DNA from: Myxococcales bacterium
Lineage (GTDB): Bacteria > Myxococcota > Myxococcia > Myxococcales > Myxococcaceae
Assembly: GCA_003153055.1 (NCBI GenBank)
Contig: PMBV01000111.1
Coordinates: 3,132 to 40,889, forward strand
Length of the DNA stretch: 37,758 nt
Direction of reading: 5' to 3'
Shown: in pieces, positions 1-8,010 of the stretch
Layout of the letters: the number at the start of each line of letters is the position of its first letter
Position numbering within the stretch: position 1 is the first letter of the stretch
Made by a program: the position numbers and the translations under genes
The notes under the pieces: model-generated
What the model saw: only the letters and a program-made list of their open reading frames with translations
What the model was told of the DNA's origin: nothing
The model's database searches: none

Positions 1-150
1 GTTGGACGCGGGGTCCGTGCTCACCAGCAGCACGCGCTTCCCCTCGTCAGCGAGCGCGATGGCCGTCGCACTGGCGACTGACGTCTTGCCGACACCACCC
101 TTGCCGGTGAAGAACAGAATTCGCGTCGGGTTCTCGAGGAGATGCGCCAT
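1..150 (-). CDS. arsA: ArsA arsenite-efflux ATPase, N-terminal fragment
   Basis: The first 50 residues of an ArsA/GET3-type ATPase are visible before the gene leaves the window. They contain the deviant Walker A loop GKGGVGKT at about residues 17-24 and the following [11 protein letters not shown] strand typical of ArsA. In the known family, ArsA couples ATP hydrolysis to arsenite export through ArsB or Acr3 and receives As(III) from ArsD. The start is ATG at 150, with AAGGGAG four bases upstream. It is the last visible gene of a minus-strand run (permease, CxxC redox protein, ArsD, ArsA) and starts 14 bp after the arsD stop. The rest of the protein and any export partner lie outside the window. 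Identity is firm; substrate (As versus Sb) is by family. Confidence 0.93.
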   Translation of the reverse strand, partial: MAHLLENPTRILFFTGKGGVGKTSVASATAIALADEGKRVLLVSTDPASN

Positions 151-164
151 GGATCTCCCTTGAT

Positions 165-782
165 TCAGCAGCACTTCGTCTTCGGCTCAGCGGTGCTCTT
201 CGGCTCGCAGCAGGCCCCGCTGGTCTCGAGCACGTTCAACTTCGCCTCGGGCACTTCGCTCGCCTTGAGGTAGCGGTGCGCGAGCTCGAGCACCGAACGT
301 GCCGGCGCCTCCTTCACGCCCTGCGCCATGGTGACGGCTTGCAGCATGTCGTCGTTCGACACGCCCAGCTTCCTGGCCTTGTCGTAGTGGTACTTGAAGC
401 AGGGCTCGCAGTTCGATCCGATGGCCGCGCCGATGGCGACAAGCTCGGCGACGGCCGGGGTGAAGATCGAGGGTGTCGGTTTGGCGAGGCCAGCCCACTC
501 CGCCAGCTGGTCGCGAGACGGATAGGTTCCGGTGCTCTTCACCTGGCCGTCGAACATCACGACGGGGAGCGCGGCCTCGCCCTTCGTGTCCAGCGCTTGC
601 TTCACCGCGGCGTGCTCGACGAAGACGCCCGGCTGTTGCGAGAGGTTGAAGCGCTCGACCGTCGCCCCGTTCGATTTGAGCCAGTCGAGGTCGGCGGCGA
701 AGCGCACCAGCTGCGGGTCGACCGATGGACCGCAGATTCCGGTTGGGCAGCACATCGCGGGGTCAAAGACGGCGACCTTCAT
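165..782 (-). CDS. arsD: ArsD metallochaperone fused to an AhpD/CMD-like domain
   Basis: Residues 1-100 are an ArsD domain with a thioredoxin-like fold: the N-terminus carries the vicinal Cys pair and third Cys (MCCPTGICG, about C11, C12, C17). In the family these bind As(III) and pass it to ArsA. Residues about 105-170 look like an AhpD/carboxymuconolactone-decarboxylase domain with the redox CxxC in [10 protein letters not shown]. The tail ends with two further CC pairs (GACCEP and KTKCC), as in longer ArsD proteins. Plain ArsD is about 110-120 residues, so this 205-residue chain is a fusion. The start is well supported by AAGGAG seven bases upstream of ATG. It sits between a small thiol-redox protein and ArsA in one operon. 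The CxxC domain may re-reduce the arsenic-binding thiols, but that is inference. Confidence 0.9.
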   Translation of the reverse strand: MKVAVFDPAMCCPTGICGPSVDPQLVRFAADLDWLKSNGATVERFNLSQQPGVFVEHAAVKQALDTKGEAALPVVMFDGQVKSTGTYPSRDQLAEWAGLAKPTPSIFTPAVAELVAIGAAIGSNCEPCFKYHYDKARKLGVSNDDMLQAVTMAQGVKEAPARSVLELAHRYLKASEVPEAKLNVLETSGACCEPKSTAEPKTKCC

Positions 783-812
783 GAGGGTTCTCCTTGGGTT
801 TGAGCGGGAGGG

Positions 813-1046
813 TCACTTGAGCCAACTTGAAACGAGGTCACGCGAGGGCACGCTGCCGACGTGCACGACCTTGCCGTCGATGACGACGCCAGGAGTCGAC
901 AGCACCTGGAAGGCCATGATGTCGCGCAGTTCCTCGACCTTCTGAAGGTTGACCTGCACGCCATTCTGCGCGGCGACCTCTTCGATGACCTTCACAGTCA
1001 ACTTGCACTTCGTACAGCCGGTCCCGAGCACCTTGATGTCCTTCAT
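813..1046 (-). CDS. Small thioredoxin-family redox protein
   Basis: A 77-residue thioredoxin-fold protein of the small redox-active disulfide type (MTH895-like). It starts with a beta strand, then the redox motif GCTKC at about residues 9-13 and the cis-Pro segment LSTPGVVIDGKVVHVG at about 50-65. Such proteins are commonly encoded next to DUF318 permeases and arsenic genes. The start ATG has GAGGAG upstream. It is 12 bp downstream of the permease gene and 30 bp upstream of arsD, so it is almost certainly cotranscribed. A role in thiol or arsenic redox chemistry is inferred from context; no substrate can be read from the sequence. Confidence 0.85.
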   Translation of the reverse strand: MKDIKVLGTGCTKCKLTVKVIEEVAAQNGVQVNLQKVEELRDIMAFQVLSTPGVVIDGKVVHVGSVPSRDLVSSWLK

Positions 1047-1058
1047 GGTCGTTCTCCT

Positions 1059-2144
1059 CTACAGCACCGCGTTGAAGACGAACCCGACCAGCAGGATGCC
1101 AGTGGCGACGATGCCGATGAAGACGGCGATGAGCCGCACCTTCAGCACCTTGCGGAGGATGATCATCTCGGGCAGCGAAAGCGCGATGACGCTCATCATG
1201 AACGCGAGCACGGTGCCCAGCGCGGCGCCCTTCGACAGCAACGCCTCGACGATGGGGATGATACCGGCCGCGTTCGAGTACATCGGGACACCGATGAGCA
1301 CGGCCGCGGGCACGGACCACCACGCATCCTTGCCCATCAGGCTGGCCATGAAGTCTTGCGGGACGTAGCCGTGAATGGCCGCGCCCACCGCGATGCCACC
1401 GAGGATGTATGGCCAGACCTTGCCGACGATCTCCCTCACCGAACCGAAGCCCGCGTTGATGCGGTCTCCCAGGGTCAGCGCGTCTTCGCCAACCGCGGCC
1501 TCCACGCGAGGCATGTCGCGTACCCAGTCTTCGAGGAGGTGCTCGAGCTTGAGCCGGCCGATGACCCAGCCCGAGACGATGGCCACCGAGAGGCCAAGAC
1601 CCAGGTAGAGCCCGGCGACCTTCCAGCCGAACATGCCGAACAGCAACGACAGGGCAACCTCGTTCACCATTGGCGCGGAGATGAGGAACGAGAATGTGAC
1701 GCCCAGCGGCACGCCCGCCTGCACGAAGCCGATGAAGAGCGGAACCGCCGAGCACGAGCAGAACGGGGTCACGATGCCGAGGCTCGCGGCCATGATGTTG
1801 CCAAGGCCCTCGGCCTTCCCCGCGAGGAGCACGCGCGTGCGCTCGGCGGTGAAGTACGAGTTGATCATCCCCATGACCATCACGACGCCGGTCAGCAGCA
1901 GCAGCACCTTGGGGGTGTCGTAGAGGAAGAACTCGACCGCGTCGGCCAGGTGCGACTTCGGCGTGAGCGGGAGAAGGCCTGCGAGCCACGTCGAGAGCGG
2001 CGCGAGCGCTCGGTAGATGAGGAACCAGGCGGTGGCTGCGACCACGAGGAAGGCGCGCGGGGAGCGGGCCGGCAACTGGCGCCAGTCGCGCCCGCCACCA
2101 CGTTCATCATGCGCACCATGCGTTGCAGCCATCGCGTGTCTCAT
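1059..2144 (-). CDS. DUF318 / ArsP-type permease
   Basis: A 361-residue membrane protein with about eight to nine hydrophobic segments in two homologous halves. The first half carries the family signature TPFCSCSAVPLFIGF and the stretch SAPMVNE; the second has the matching GVPMYSNAAG. DUF318 permeases include ArsP, an exporter of trivalent organoarsenicals. The neighbouring CxxC protein, ArsD and ArsA support a metalloid export role, though inorganic versus organic arsenic cannot be told. I place the start at ATG 2144 because AGGAAGGG (2152-2159) lies seven bases upstream. A good sigma-70 promoter predicts a transcript start near 2166, downstream of the in-frame ATG at 2174 that would extend the protein by ten residues. 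First gene of the four-gene ars-type operon. Confidence 0.88.
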   Translation of the reverse strand: MRHAMAATHGAHDERGGGRDWRQLPARSPRAFLVVAATAWFLIYRALAPLSTWLAGLLPLTPKSHLADAVEFFLYDTPKVLLLLTGVVMVMGMINSYFTAERTRVLLAGKAEGLGNIMAASLGIVTPFCSCSAVPLFIGFVQAGVPLGVTFSFLISAPMVNEVALSLLFGMFGWKVAGLYLGLGLSVAIVSGWVIGRLKLEHLLEDWVRDMPRVEAAVGEDALTLGDRINAGFGSVREIVGKVWPYILGGIAVGAAIHGYVPQDFMASLMGKDAWWSVPAAVLIGVPMYSNAAGIIPIVEALLSKGAALGTVLAFMMSVIALSLPEMIILRKVLKVRLIAVFIGIVATGILLVGFVFNAVL

Positions 2145-2166
2145 CAAGCATCCCTTCCTGAATGCC

Positions 2167-2182
2167 ATCGTCATTTAACGAT
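2167..2182. promoter_or_regulatory. Inverted repeat over the -10 box, possible operator
   Basis: ATCGT-6-ACGAT is a perfect 5-bp dyad that overlaps the predicted -10 element of the permease/ars promoter, a position suited to a repressor. No ArsR/SmtB-family regulator is encoded in the window, so the protein that would bind it is unknown. A five-base arm can occur by chance. Confidence 0.3.
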
Positions 2183-2200
2183 TGATTGGCAGTTCGTCAA
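2173..2200 (-). promoter_or_regulatory. Sigma-70 promoter of the ars-type operon
   Basis: On the minus strand there is a -35 TTGACG (2195-2200), a 16-base spacer and a -10 TTAAAT (2173-2178). The predicted transcript start is near 2166, leaving a leader of about 22 nt that contains the AGGAAGGG ribosome binding site. The match is 5 of 6 at -35 and 4 of 6 at -10. This is a prediction from the sequence only. Confidence 0.55.
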
Positions 2201-2287
2201 GCGAGGCCTCGTCCTGCTCACACGTAATCGATGGACGAATACGCCTTCGTGTCCCTCTCGCTATCGTTTAGGGGCGATTTTGCGGAG

Positions 2288-2634
2288 TCAGCGCGTCCCG
2301 GAGACCAGGCGCCGGGCCTCCTGGTACAGGCCGGCTGAAGCCAGCACGAAGCGCTCGATGCCCGCCACCTTCAGCGCCGCGGCCGCCTCGGGCTCTTCCG
2401 CCAGACTCACGAGTGCGGCGCTCCCTGGAGAGGTGCATCGACGTCACCACCGGCGACACCCCGAGGCGGACGTCGGTGAGGGTGACGTCGAAGGGCCGTC
2501 CGGAGCGCCGACGTGCCATCGGAGTGCTCCGCGACCCGGTAGCCAGCCCGGGTGAGCGCGTCGCGAACCGTGAAGCGGACTATCCGGTCGTCCTCGACCA
2601 GCAGGATGCGTGCGGACCCGAGCGTCACGGCCAC
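2288..2634 (-). pseudogene. Response-regulator remnant, frameshifted
   Basis: On the minus strand one frame reads as a receiver-domain start with the acidic pair (ARILLVEDDRIVRFTVRDAL, then YRVAEHSDGTSA). The match then continues in a second frame with the phosphoacceptor region (RPFDVTLTDVRLG, Asp followed by Leu-Thr-Asp). A third frame carries a coherent alpha-helical tail that begins ALVSLAEEPEAAAALKVAG and ends at the TGA at 2288-2290. No single frame spans the whole. At least two frameshifts, and probably an internal deletion because the Lys/Thr part of the receiver is missing, would explain it. It lies between mobB and the ars-type operon. It could be debris of a regulator that once controlled one of them. 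GTG codons at 2634 or 2628 are possible old starts. Confidence 0.6.
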
Positions 2635-2698
2635 GAGGGTAGCACGCCGCCCGAGGACGCGGCCCAACCCCCGGGGAGCCACCGGCGCCCTCCTCCCG

Positions 2699-3226
2699 TC
2701 ATCCTCCGAGCATGACCGCGGCAGCGCAGGCGGATCCGCGGCCCCAGGCGGCACTCAGGACGAGGTCGGTGAGCGCCTCGAGGTCGCTGAGGTCGATCAC
2801 CGGAATCGGCGCGGGGAATCGCTCGTCCGAGGCCACCGCGAGCACGCCGCTGCCCGGAAAGAGCGGCGCTTTGCCCAGCGACGGTCGCCACACCTCGAGC
2901 TTGGGGCAGTCGATGGCCTTGAAGCCCTCGATGAGCACGAGGTCGCACGGCGAGAGCTTCGCCAACAGCTCCTCGAGCGACGGCTCTCTTCGGCCACGGA
3001 GCTCGTGCATCAACGCCCATCGGTCGTCGCAGGTGAGGAGGACTTCGCTGCATCCCGCCTCACGGTGTCGCCATGAGTCCTTCCCCGGGCGGTCGATGTC
3101 GAAGCCGTGGTGGGCGTGTTTGATGAGCGACACCACCAGGCACCTCGACACCAACGCGGGGACGAGCCGCTCGATGAGCGTCGTCTTTCCACTCCCGCTG
3201 CGGCCGACGATTCCGAAGACCTTCAC
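2699..3226 (-). CDS. mobB: MobB, molybdopterin-guanine dinucleotide biosynthesis adaptor
   Basis: A P-loop protein of about 175 residues beginning VFGIVGRSGSGKTTLIERLV, with a Walker A loop GRSGSGKTT, then SLIKHAHHGFDIDRPGKDSWRHREAG, the conserved MobB His/Asp/Ser segment, and VLIEGFK with the family Glu-Gly-Phe. MobB is a GTP-binding accessory of MobA in making the bis-MGD cofactor. I choose GTG 3226 because the family normally starts directly at this strand; a TTG at 3253 is an alternative. It lies 78 bp downstream of the molybdoenzyme catalytic gene on the same strand, so it probably supplies cofactor for that enzyme. A MobA partner is not in the window. Confidence 0.88.
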   Translation of the reverse strand: MKVFGIVGRSGSGKTTLIERLVPALVSRCLVVSLIKHAHHGFDIDRPGKDSWRHREAGCSEVLLTCDDRWALMHELRGRREPSLEELLAKLSPCDLVLIEGFKAIDCPKLEVWRPSLGKAPLFPGSGVLAVASDERFPAPIPVIDLSDLEALTDLVLSAAWGRGSACAAAVMLGG

Positions 3227-3304
3227 GACGAACCCCGATACGAGGCTGCCCAACGGCGCCCCGCGGCTCGAGTTTGGAAAGCGTGAGTGTGACCGCGGCT
3301 CGGC

Positions 3305-5686
3305 TCAGACCTTCCTGAGCCTGACGCAGGTCTCTTTGTGGAGAGCCATGCCCGAGATGGGGTCGCCCTTGGTGGGCCGCAGCATGCCGTCGAAGGTCCC
3401 TCGGCCCTTCGCCAGTCTCCCGAGCCCGGTGTGCCCAAAGCCCGATTGCATGCCGACGACTTCAGGATGCATGCGCTCGGTGAGCTTCACGACGCCGGTG
3501 GTGCTGCCATACGGCGACTCCATGGCGACACGATCGCCGTCACTCAACCCCAGACGCGCCGCGGTCTCGGGGTGGATCTGGATGGGGTTGTCGCCCCTGA
3601 TGTCGAGAAGGAACGCGTTGTTCTGCGTGCGCGAGTGCGTGTGCGAGGCGTCTTTCCAGCTCACCAGGTAGAGGGGGTACTCGGCGTTCGGCACCCAGTC
3701 GCGATCACGGTACTCGGGCAGCTGGGAGATGGGCTTGCCGTTGGCGTCGAACTTCTCGGCGAGCGCGCGGTCGACGAACTGCACCTTCCCGGTGGGCGTC
3801 TTGAACCCGGTCTGTCTGTACTTTTCGTACCGCGTCCCCTGCGACGTGTCGAACCACACGGCCCCGGGGAGCTTCTTGAGCTCTGCCAGGGTCATCTTGG
3901 GCGCGGCATTGAAGATCTCGTTCGAGAGGTAATCCTCGTACCACTCCTTCGTCCCGGCGATGGGCTGGCCGCTCAGCGGGCCGACGTCGAAGAAGCGCTT
4001 ACCCGACGCGTCGGTGAGCCCCAGCCGCCTGCCGATGGCGGTCACGGTCTCGTACTCCGGGAGGATGCCTTCCCTGGGAGGAATCACGGGCTGCCTCAGC
4101 CCCATCACGGGCCAGGTGACCCAGTGGGCGTTGAGATCGTAGCGCTCGAGGTAGTTCGAGCCGGGGATGACGTAGTCAGCCATGAGCGCCGTCTCGCTGA
4201 GGTGCGTATCGATGACCACCACCGTCTTGAAGCGCTGAATGGCTCGTGCCACCTGCTGGGTCCCCGGAATCGACATCATGGGGTTCTGGAACACGACGAA
4301 CAGCACCTCGGGGGCGTAGTGCTTGCCCTCGGCGAGGTTGGCGAACAGCTGTGTGTACACGCCCGAGTCATGCCCCATGGGGTACAGCGACTTGTCGTCG
4401 AGGCGCTTGCCCTTGATGGCCACCTCGGCGCGCGCGTTCGGGTGCACCTCCATGTGCTTGTGGCCGCCCTTCTCCGGGGAGACCATCCCTCCCGGGCGGT
4501 CGTAGCTCCCGATGAGGGCGTTGAGCATGGCGATGGCCCTGCCCCCCTGAACGCCGTTGGAGTGCTGGCCCGCGCCGCTCCAGGCGTCGACCAGGGCGGG
4601 CTTGGTGGTCGCCAGCTCCACGGCGATCTGCTCGATGACCCGGGCCGGGACGCTGGTGATCTTCTCCGCCCACGCGGGGGTCTTGCTCTTGACGTACTCG
4701 GCGTACTCCTCGAAGCCGACCGTCCAGTCGGCGACGAAGGGCTTGTCCCAGAGCCCCTCCCGGATAATGACGTGTCCGATGGCGAGCGCGAGCGCCCCGT
4801 CGGTCCCGGGCCGAATCGGGACCCACATGTGAGCCTTGGCCGCCGTGTCCGACAGGTGCGGGTCGACCACGACCATGCGCGCGCCGTGCTCGAGACCCTT
4901 GTTGATGATTCTCGGGAGGTGAACCCACTTCAAGGCCGAGGTCGGGTTCCAGCCGAAGATGAGGAAGTACTTCGACTGCGCGAAGTCCGCCAGCGGACGC
5001 CCGTCGCCCATGACCGAGCCGAAGGAGGCCTTGCGGGCGACGTCACAGATGTTCGAGTGGCTGAGGTGGTTGGGTGTCCCGAAGAGCTTGCAGAAGTCGT
5101 CTTGGATGTGAACGAAGGAGTGGTCCTCGTTCATCCAGACCAACTTCTCTTCCTCCTTGCGTCGCTGCAGGTCTTTGAGGGCCCCGGCGACCTCGTCGAG
5201 CGCCTGGTCCCAGGTGATCTCCTTGAACCCGGGGTCGGCGCCGGGCGATCGATCCGGGTTCGTCCGCTTGAGCGGCTTGAGGACGCGGTCTGGATCGTAC
5301 AGCGACATGACCCCGGCGTTGCCCCGGGGGCAGATCGCCGAGCCCTCCCGGCAGCCGAGGCTCTCCGAGTAGCCGTCGGCAAAGTCGGTGGAGATGTTGG
5401 TGTAGCCCGCGGGGTTCCAATGGTTCGGCTCGATGCGATTGACGACCCCATCAACCACCTGGACCATGATCCCGTCTTGCCCGCCACACATGTTGCAGCA
5501 CGAGGGGATCCACTGGCCCGCCTCTCTCCCGTACTTCTTCTTGAGCGCGTCGTTGCTCGCGATCGCGTGCTCTCCCGAGCTGACGGCGCACCCTGCCGCC
5601 GACGTGCCCAGGACCGAAGCCCCCACCGCGGTGGAGAGCCCTTTGATGAACGTCAGCCGGCCCATCTTCTTGTCAAACACGTGCAT
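3305..5686 (-). CDS. Mo-bisPGD oxidoreductase catalytic subunit (DMSO-reductase family)
   Basis: A 793-residue catalytic subunit of the PsrA/PhsA/TtrA/ArrA branch of the DMSO reductase family. Residues 1-35 form an export signal with FIK and a hydrophobic core, but the twin arginine is degenerate (GRLTFIK), and AAGC at 30-33 resembles a weak lipobox. The Fe-S site near the N-terminus reads C64-x2-C67-x3-D71 with the fourth ligand probably C119 in ICPRG: the expected third Cys is Asp, and an adjacent C63 is present. HSNICDVAR places C214 as the likely molybdenum ligand. Cofactor-binding segments include FGWNP, VVVDPHLSDTAAKA, WSGAGQHSNG, and the C-terminal dinucleotide-binding domain from about residue 670. 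The preceding genes encode Fe-S and membrane subunits and the following one is mobB. Polysulfide, thiosulfate, tetrathionate, selenate or arsenic substrates are all possible; neighbouring ars genes favour arsenic. Family is certain, substrate open. Confidence 0.88.
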   Translation of the reverse strand: MHVFDKKMGRLTFIKGLSTAVGASVLGTSAAGCAVSSGEHAIASNDALKKKYGREAGQWIPSCCNMCGGQDGIMVQVVDGVVNRIEPNHWNPAGYTNISTDFADGYSESLGCREGSAICPRGNAGVMSLYDPDRVLKPLKRTNPDRSPGADPGFKEITWDQALDEVAGALKDLQRRKEEEKLVWMNEDHSFVHIQDDFCKLFGTPNHLSHSNICDVARKASFGSVMGDGRPLADFAQSKYFLIFGWNPTSALKWVHLPRIINKGLEHGARMVVVDPHLSDTAAKAHMWVPIRPGTDGALALAIGHVIIREGLWDKPFVADWTVGFEEYAEYVKSKTPAWAEKITSVPARVIEQIAVELATTKPALVDAWSGAGQHSNGVQGGRAIAMLNALIGSYDRPGGMVSPEKGGHKHMEVHPNARAEVAIKGKRLDDKSLYPMGHDSGVYTQLFANLAEGKHYAPEVLFVVFQNPMMSIPGTQQVARAIQRFKTVVVIDTHLSETALMADYVIPGSNYLERYDLNAHWVTWPVMGLRQPVIPPREGILPEYETVTAIGRRLGLTDASGKRFFDVGPLSGQPIAGTKEWYEDYLSNEIFNAAPKMTLAELKKLPGAVWFDTSQGTRYEKYRQTGFKTPTGKVQFVDRALAEKFDANGKPISQLPEYRDRDWVPNAEYPLYLVSWKDASHTHSRTQNNAFLLDIRGDNPIQIHPETAARLGLSDGDRVAMESPYGSTTGVVKLTERMHPEVVGMQSGFGHTGLGRLAKGRGTFDGMLRPTKGDPISGMALHKETCVRLRKV

Positions 5687-5775
5687 GGTCGTTCTCTCTT
5701 GTTACGCGCCACGCCGGCTTGAGGGCCACGCGCGGAAGCTCGTTCAGAAGACTCGGGTGAAGGGGAGTGCTCGAG

Positions 5776-7044
5776 CTAGGCGTCGTGAGACTCTCGCTCG
5801 ATCATCGGCAGGTACCGTGCCATGAGGTAGCCAACCAGGGTCATGAGCCCAACCACGCCGACGCTGCAGCCCCACTCGACCCAGTTGGGGAAGTAGTGCG
5901 CGGTGAAGCGAATGGAGTTCAGGGAACGCTCGAAGCCAGGCAAGACGGGAACCGACAGCGCTGGGATGACGATGTTGAGGCGGACCCCGAAGATGCCGAG
6001 GACGATGAGCGCGCCGGCGACCGCGTAGGTGGAGGGGGAGCGCTCTTTCGGGAGGAAGATGATGAGCAGGGGGACGACGGCGCCCAGCCCCAGCTGGAGA
6101 ACCCAGAACACGTACCAGTGCGGCCCGAAGAGCATCAGGTGGTACACCTCGAGGTGCTCGGGGATCCTCCCGTAGAAGCCGACGAGGAGCTCGAGGCCGA
6201 GGAGAAAGAGGTCGAAGACGAGGAAGGCGCCGGTGAGCTTCGCCAGCATCGGCATGAGGCGGCGGTCGACGCCGTCGTCGCGCAGGAGCAAGACCTTGAG
6301 CACCATGAGCAGGCCGCCGCCCGAGGCGAGGGCCGACACGATGAAGACCAGCGGAAAGATGGCGGTGTGCCAGAAGGGCCGGGCCTTCACGACGGCGAAG
6401 AGCGCCCCCGTTCCCCCGTGGACACCGATGGCCAGGGGGATGCCGAGGAAGCCGAGGATCGTCAGCCACTTGGTGGTGGCGTCACGAATGGAGCGGTCCT
6501 CCTTCTCGGTCGCTGGCGCACGGTGCCCAAAGGAGAGCAGACCGTACAGCCGGCTCTTGTGGCGGATGGCGAGGTGCGCCAGGTCCATGCGCATCAACAA
6601 CCACAGCTCGAGCAGAAGCATGCCGATGTAGCCGCCGTAGAGCCAAATCTCGTAGGCCAGCACCGAAGAGCTGAACTGTGGATAGACGAGGGGGTGCCAG
6701 AACCGCGAGATCTTCCCGAGGTCCAGCGAGATGAAGGCGATGCCGGTGAGCAGGCAGATGAACGCCTGAAGGATCGCGAGCCGGGCGATTGGCTCGAGAC
6801 TCTTCATCTTGAAGACGAAGATGAGCGTGGACAGCAGGAAGGACCCGGCGGACAGGCCGATGAACAAGATGTAGAGGGCGACCCAGAGGCCCCAAGGGGT
6901 GACGCTCCCCAGGGCGGTCGTCCCTACCCCGCTGCTGAGCCGATGGATGAGGATGGCGCCACCAACCGCCGAGATGGCGCCCAACCCAACCACGACCAAC
7001 GTGTTGGGCTTCCCGACCTGTAGCAGATGCGATTCGGTTTGCAT
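5776..7044 (-). CDS. NrfD/PsrC-type quinone-interacting membrane subunit
   Basis: A 422-residue polytopic protein with about nine to ten hydrophobic helices, matching the NrfD/PsrC family. Visible features are TPWGLWVALYILFIGLSAGS in the second helix, the FISLDLGKISRFWHPL loop with Asp/Lys/Arg, and WLYGGYIGMLLLELW. It is the membrane anchor that exchanges electrons with the quinone pool in three-subunit Mo-bisPGD respiratory enzymes. It has no haem-ligand pattern that I recognise. GAGGAG five bases upstream supports ATG 7044. It lies 24 bp after the Fe-S subunit gene and 89 bp before the catalytic gene, giving gene order B-C-A as in ttrBCA and srdBCA rather than the A-B-C order of psr and phs. 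Confidence 0.9.
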   Translation of the reverse strand: MQTESHLLQVGKPNTLVVVGLGAISAVGGAILIHRLSSGVGTTALGSVTPWGLWVALYILFIGLSAGSFLLSTLIFVFKMKSLEPIARLAILQAFICLLTGIAFISLDLGKISRFWHPLVYPQFSSSVLAYEIWLYGGYIGMLLLELWLLMRMDLAHLAIRHKSRLYGLLSFGHRAPATEKEDRSIRDATTKWLTILGFLGIPLAIGVHGGTGALFAVVKARPFWHTAIFPLVFIVSALASGGGLLMVLKVLLLRDDGVDRRLMPMLAKLTGAFLVFDLFLLGLELLVGFYGRIPEHLEVYHLMLFGPHWYVFWVLQLGLGAVVPLLIIFLPKERSPSTYAVAGALIVLGIFGVRLNIVIPALSVPVLPGFERSLNSIRFTAHYFPNWVEWGCSVGVVGLMTLVGYLMARYLPMIERESHDA

Positions 7045-7068
7045 CGGTTCTCCTCGTTGCTTCAGGTG

Positions 7069-7938
7069 CTATCGAACGACCAGGTAGTAGACGTTGGGTG
7101 AGTTCCCGATCTCTTCCTTGAGGCGAATGCCCTGTCGCTCTCTCAAGAGAACGCTGACCTCGCTCGTCGGATCGTTGAAGTCGCCGAAGAAGATGGCGTG
7201 ACCCGTGCAAGTCTTGGCACAGGCTGGCCAGCGCCCGTCAAGCTTGCTCCCGTAGGCGCCGTTCTCGTCCTGCAGGTGTTTGCAGAACGTGCACTTGCGA
7301 ACATTCCCGATGGGGGACTCGCCGGCTCGTCGAGGCCGGTACTGGTTGTATTCGGGTGAAGGGAGCTGGGCGAGCGGCGTGCCCTCGGCGATGGCCGGGT
7401 AGTTGTCGCCGAAGTCGAAGGTCCGTGCACCGTAGGGGCAGGCGGTGACGCAGTAGCGGCACCCGATGCAGCGGTCGTAGTCGACGGCGACGATGCCATC
7501 CTCGCTGCGCTTGAAGGTCGCGCCCACCGGGCAGACGTCGACGCACGACGGCTTCTCGCAGTGAAAGCAGGGCTTGGTCATGAAGAGGGGGTTGCCGTTC
7601 GCCCTGTTGGTGAGGACACTGTCGAGGACGACGGTGTAGGCGACACCGGGCGGCGTCTTGTTCTCCTGCTTGCACGCCAGGACGCAGGAGCGGCACCCGA
7701 CGCACCGCGTGGTGTCGATGACCATGCCGTAGCGGTACTTTCGGCGACCCGTCGAGTTGGGGGCTGGCCCCTCGGCTCGCGCAGCAGGCGTGACGATGCC
7801 CGTCACCACGGCGGCGGCGAGGGCTGTGCCCCCAGTCGCAAGCAGCGTCCTTAGCAGCACCTTGCGAGAGACGGAGCCCTCCGCGCTGGGCGCGTCCTCG
7901 GGCTCCTGCAGCTCTGGTGGTACCGGTGTCTTCGTCAT
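7069..7938 (-). CDS. Four-cluster [4Fe-4S] electron-transfer subunit
   Basis: A 289-residue ferredoxin-type subunit of a Mo-bisPGD complex. After a Tat-like signal (SRKVLLRTLLATGG, with RK in place of RR) there are four Cys clusters: CVGCRSCVLAC, CFHCEKPSCVDVCP, CIGCRYCVTACPYGA, and a split CTFCKH...CAKTC. That is the pattern for four [4Fe-4S] clusters passing electrons between the NrfD subunit and the catalytic subunit. Known RK/KR variants, such as TtrB, remain Tat-exported, so periplasmic location is likely. The start at 7938 is fixed by AGGAG seven bases upstream; an in-frame extension back to 8034 lacks this and would cover the sigma-54 promoter. First gene of the BCA-mobB transcript. 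Confidence 0.9.
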   Translation of the reverse strand: MTKTPVPPELQEPEDAPSAEGSVSRKVLLRTLLATGGTALAAAVVTGIVTPAARAEGPAPNSTGRRKYRYGMVIDTTRCVGCRSCVLACKQENKTPPGVAYTVVLDSVLTNRANGNPLFMTKPCFHCEKPSCVDVCPVGATFKRSEDGIVAVDYDRCIGCRYCVTACPYGARTFDFGDNYPAIAEGTPLAQLPSPEYNQYRPRRAGESPIGNVRKCTFCKHLQDENGAYGSKLDGRWPACAKTCTGHAIFFGDFNDPTSEVSVLLRERQGIRLKEEIGNSPNVYYLVVR

Positions 7939-7994
7939 CCGGCGCTCCTGTCGATGGGGCCCGCGGCATCGGGCCTGGTGTCCTGGGGAACCCG

Positions 7995-8010
7995 TGCAAC
8001 TTCGGCGCCC
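7995..8010 (-). promoter_or_regulatory. Sigma-54 (-24/-12) promoter
   Basis: On the minus strand GGGCGCC-GAAG-TTGCA gives the invariant GG and GC pairs 10 bases apart and a perfect TTGCA at -12. The -24 box matches TGGCACG at four of seven positions, including GG and the two Cs. The predicted transcript start is near 7984, about 46 nt before the ATG of the Fe-S subunit gene. The upstream gene encodes a sigma-54 activator, which fits. Confidence 0.7.

Noticed and set aside
3338..5722. A 794-codon open frame on the plus strand
   Set aside because: It is antisense to the molybdoenzyme gene, rich in Arg, His, Gly and Val, and has no domain match: a shadow typical of high-GC DNA.
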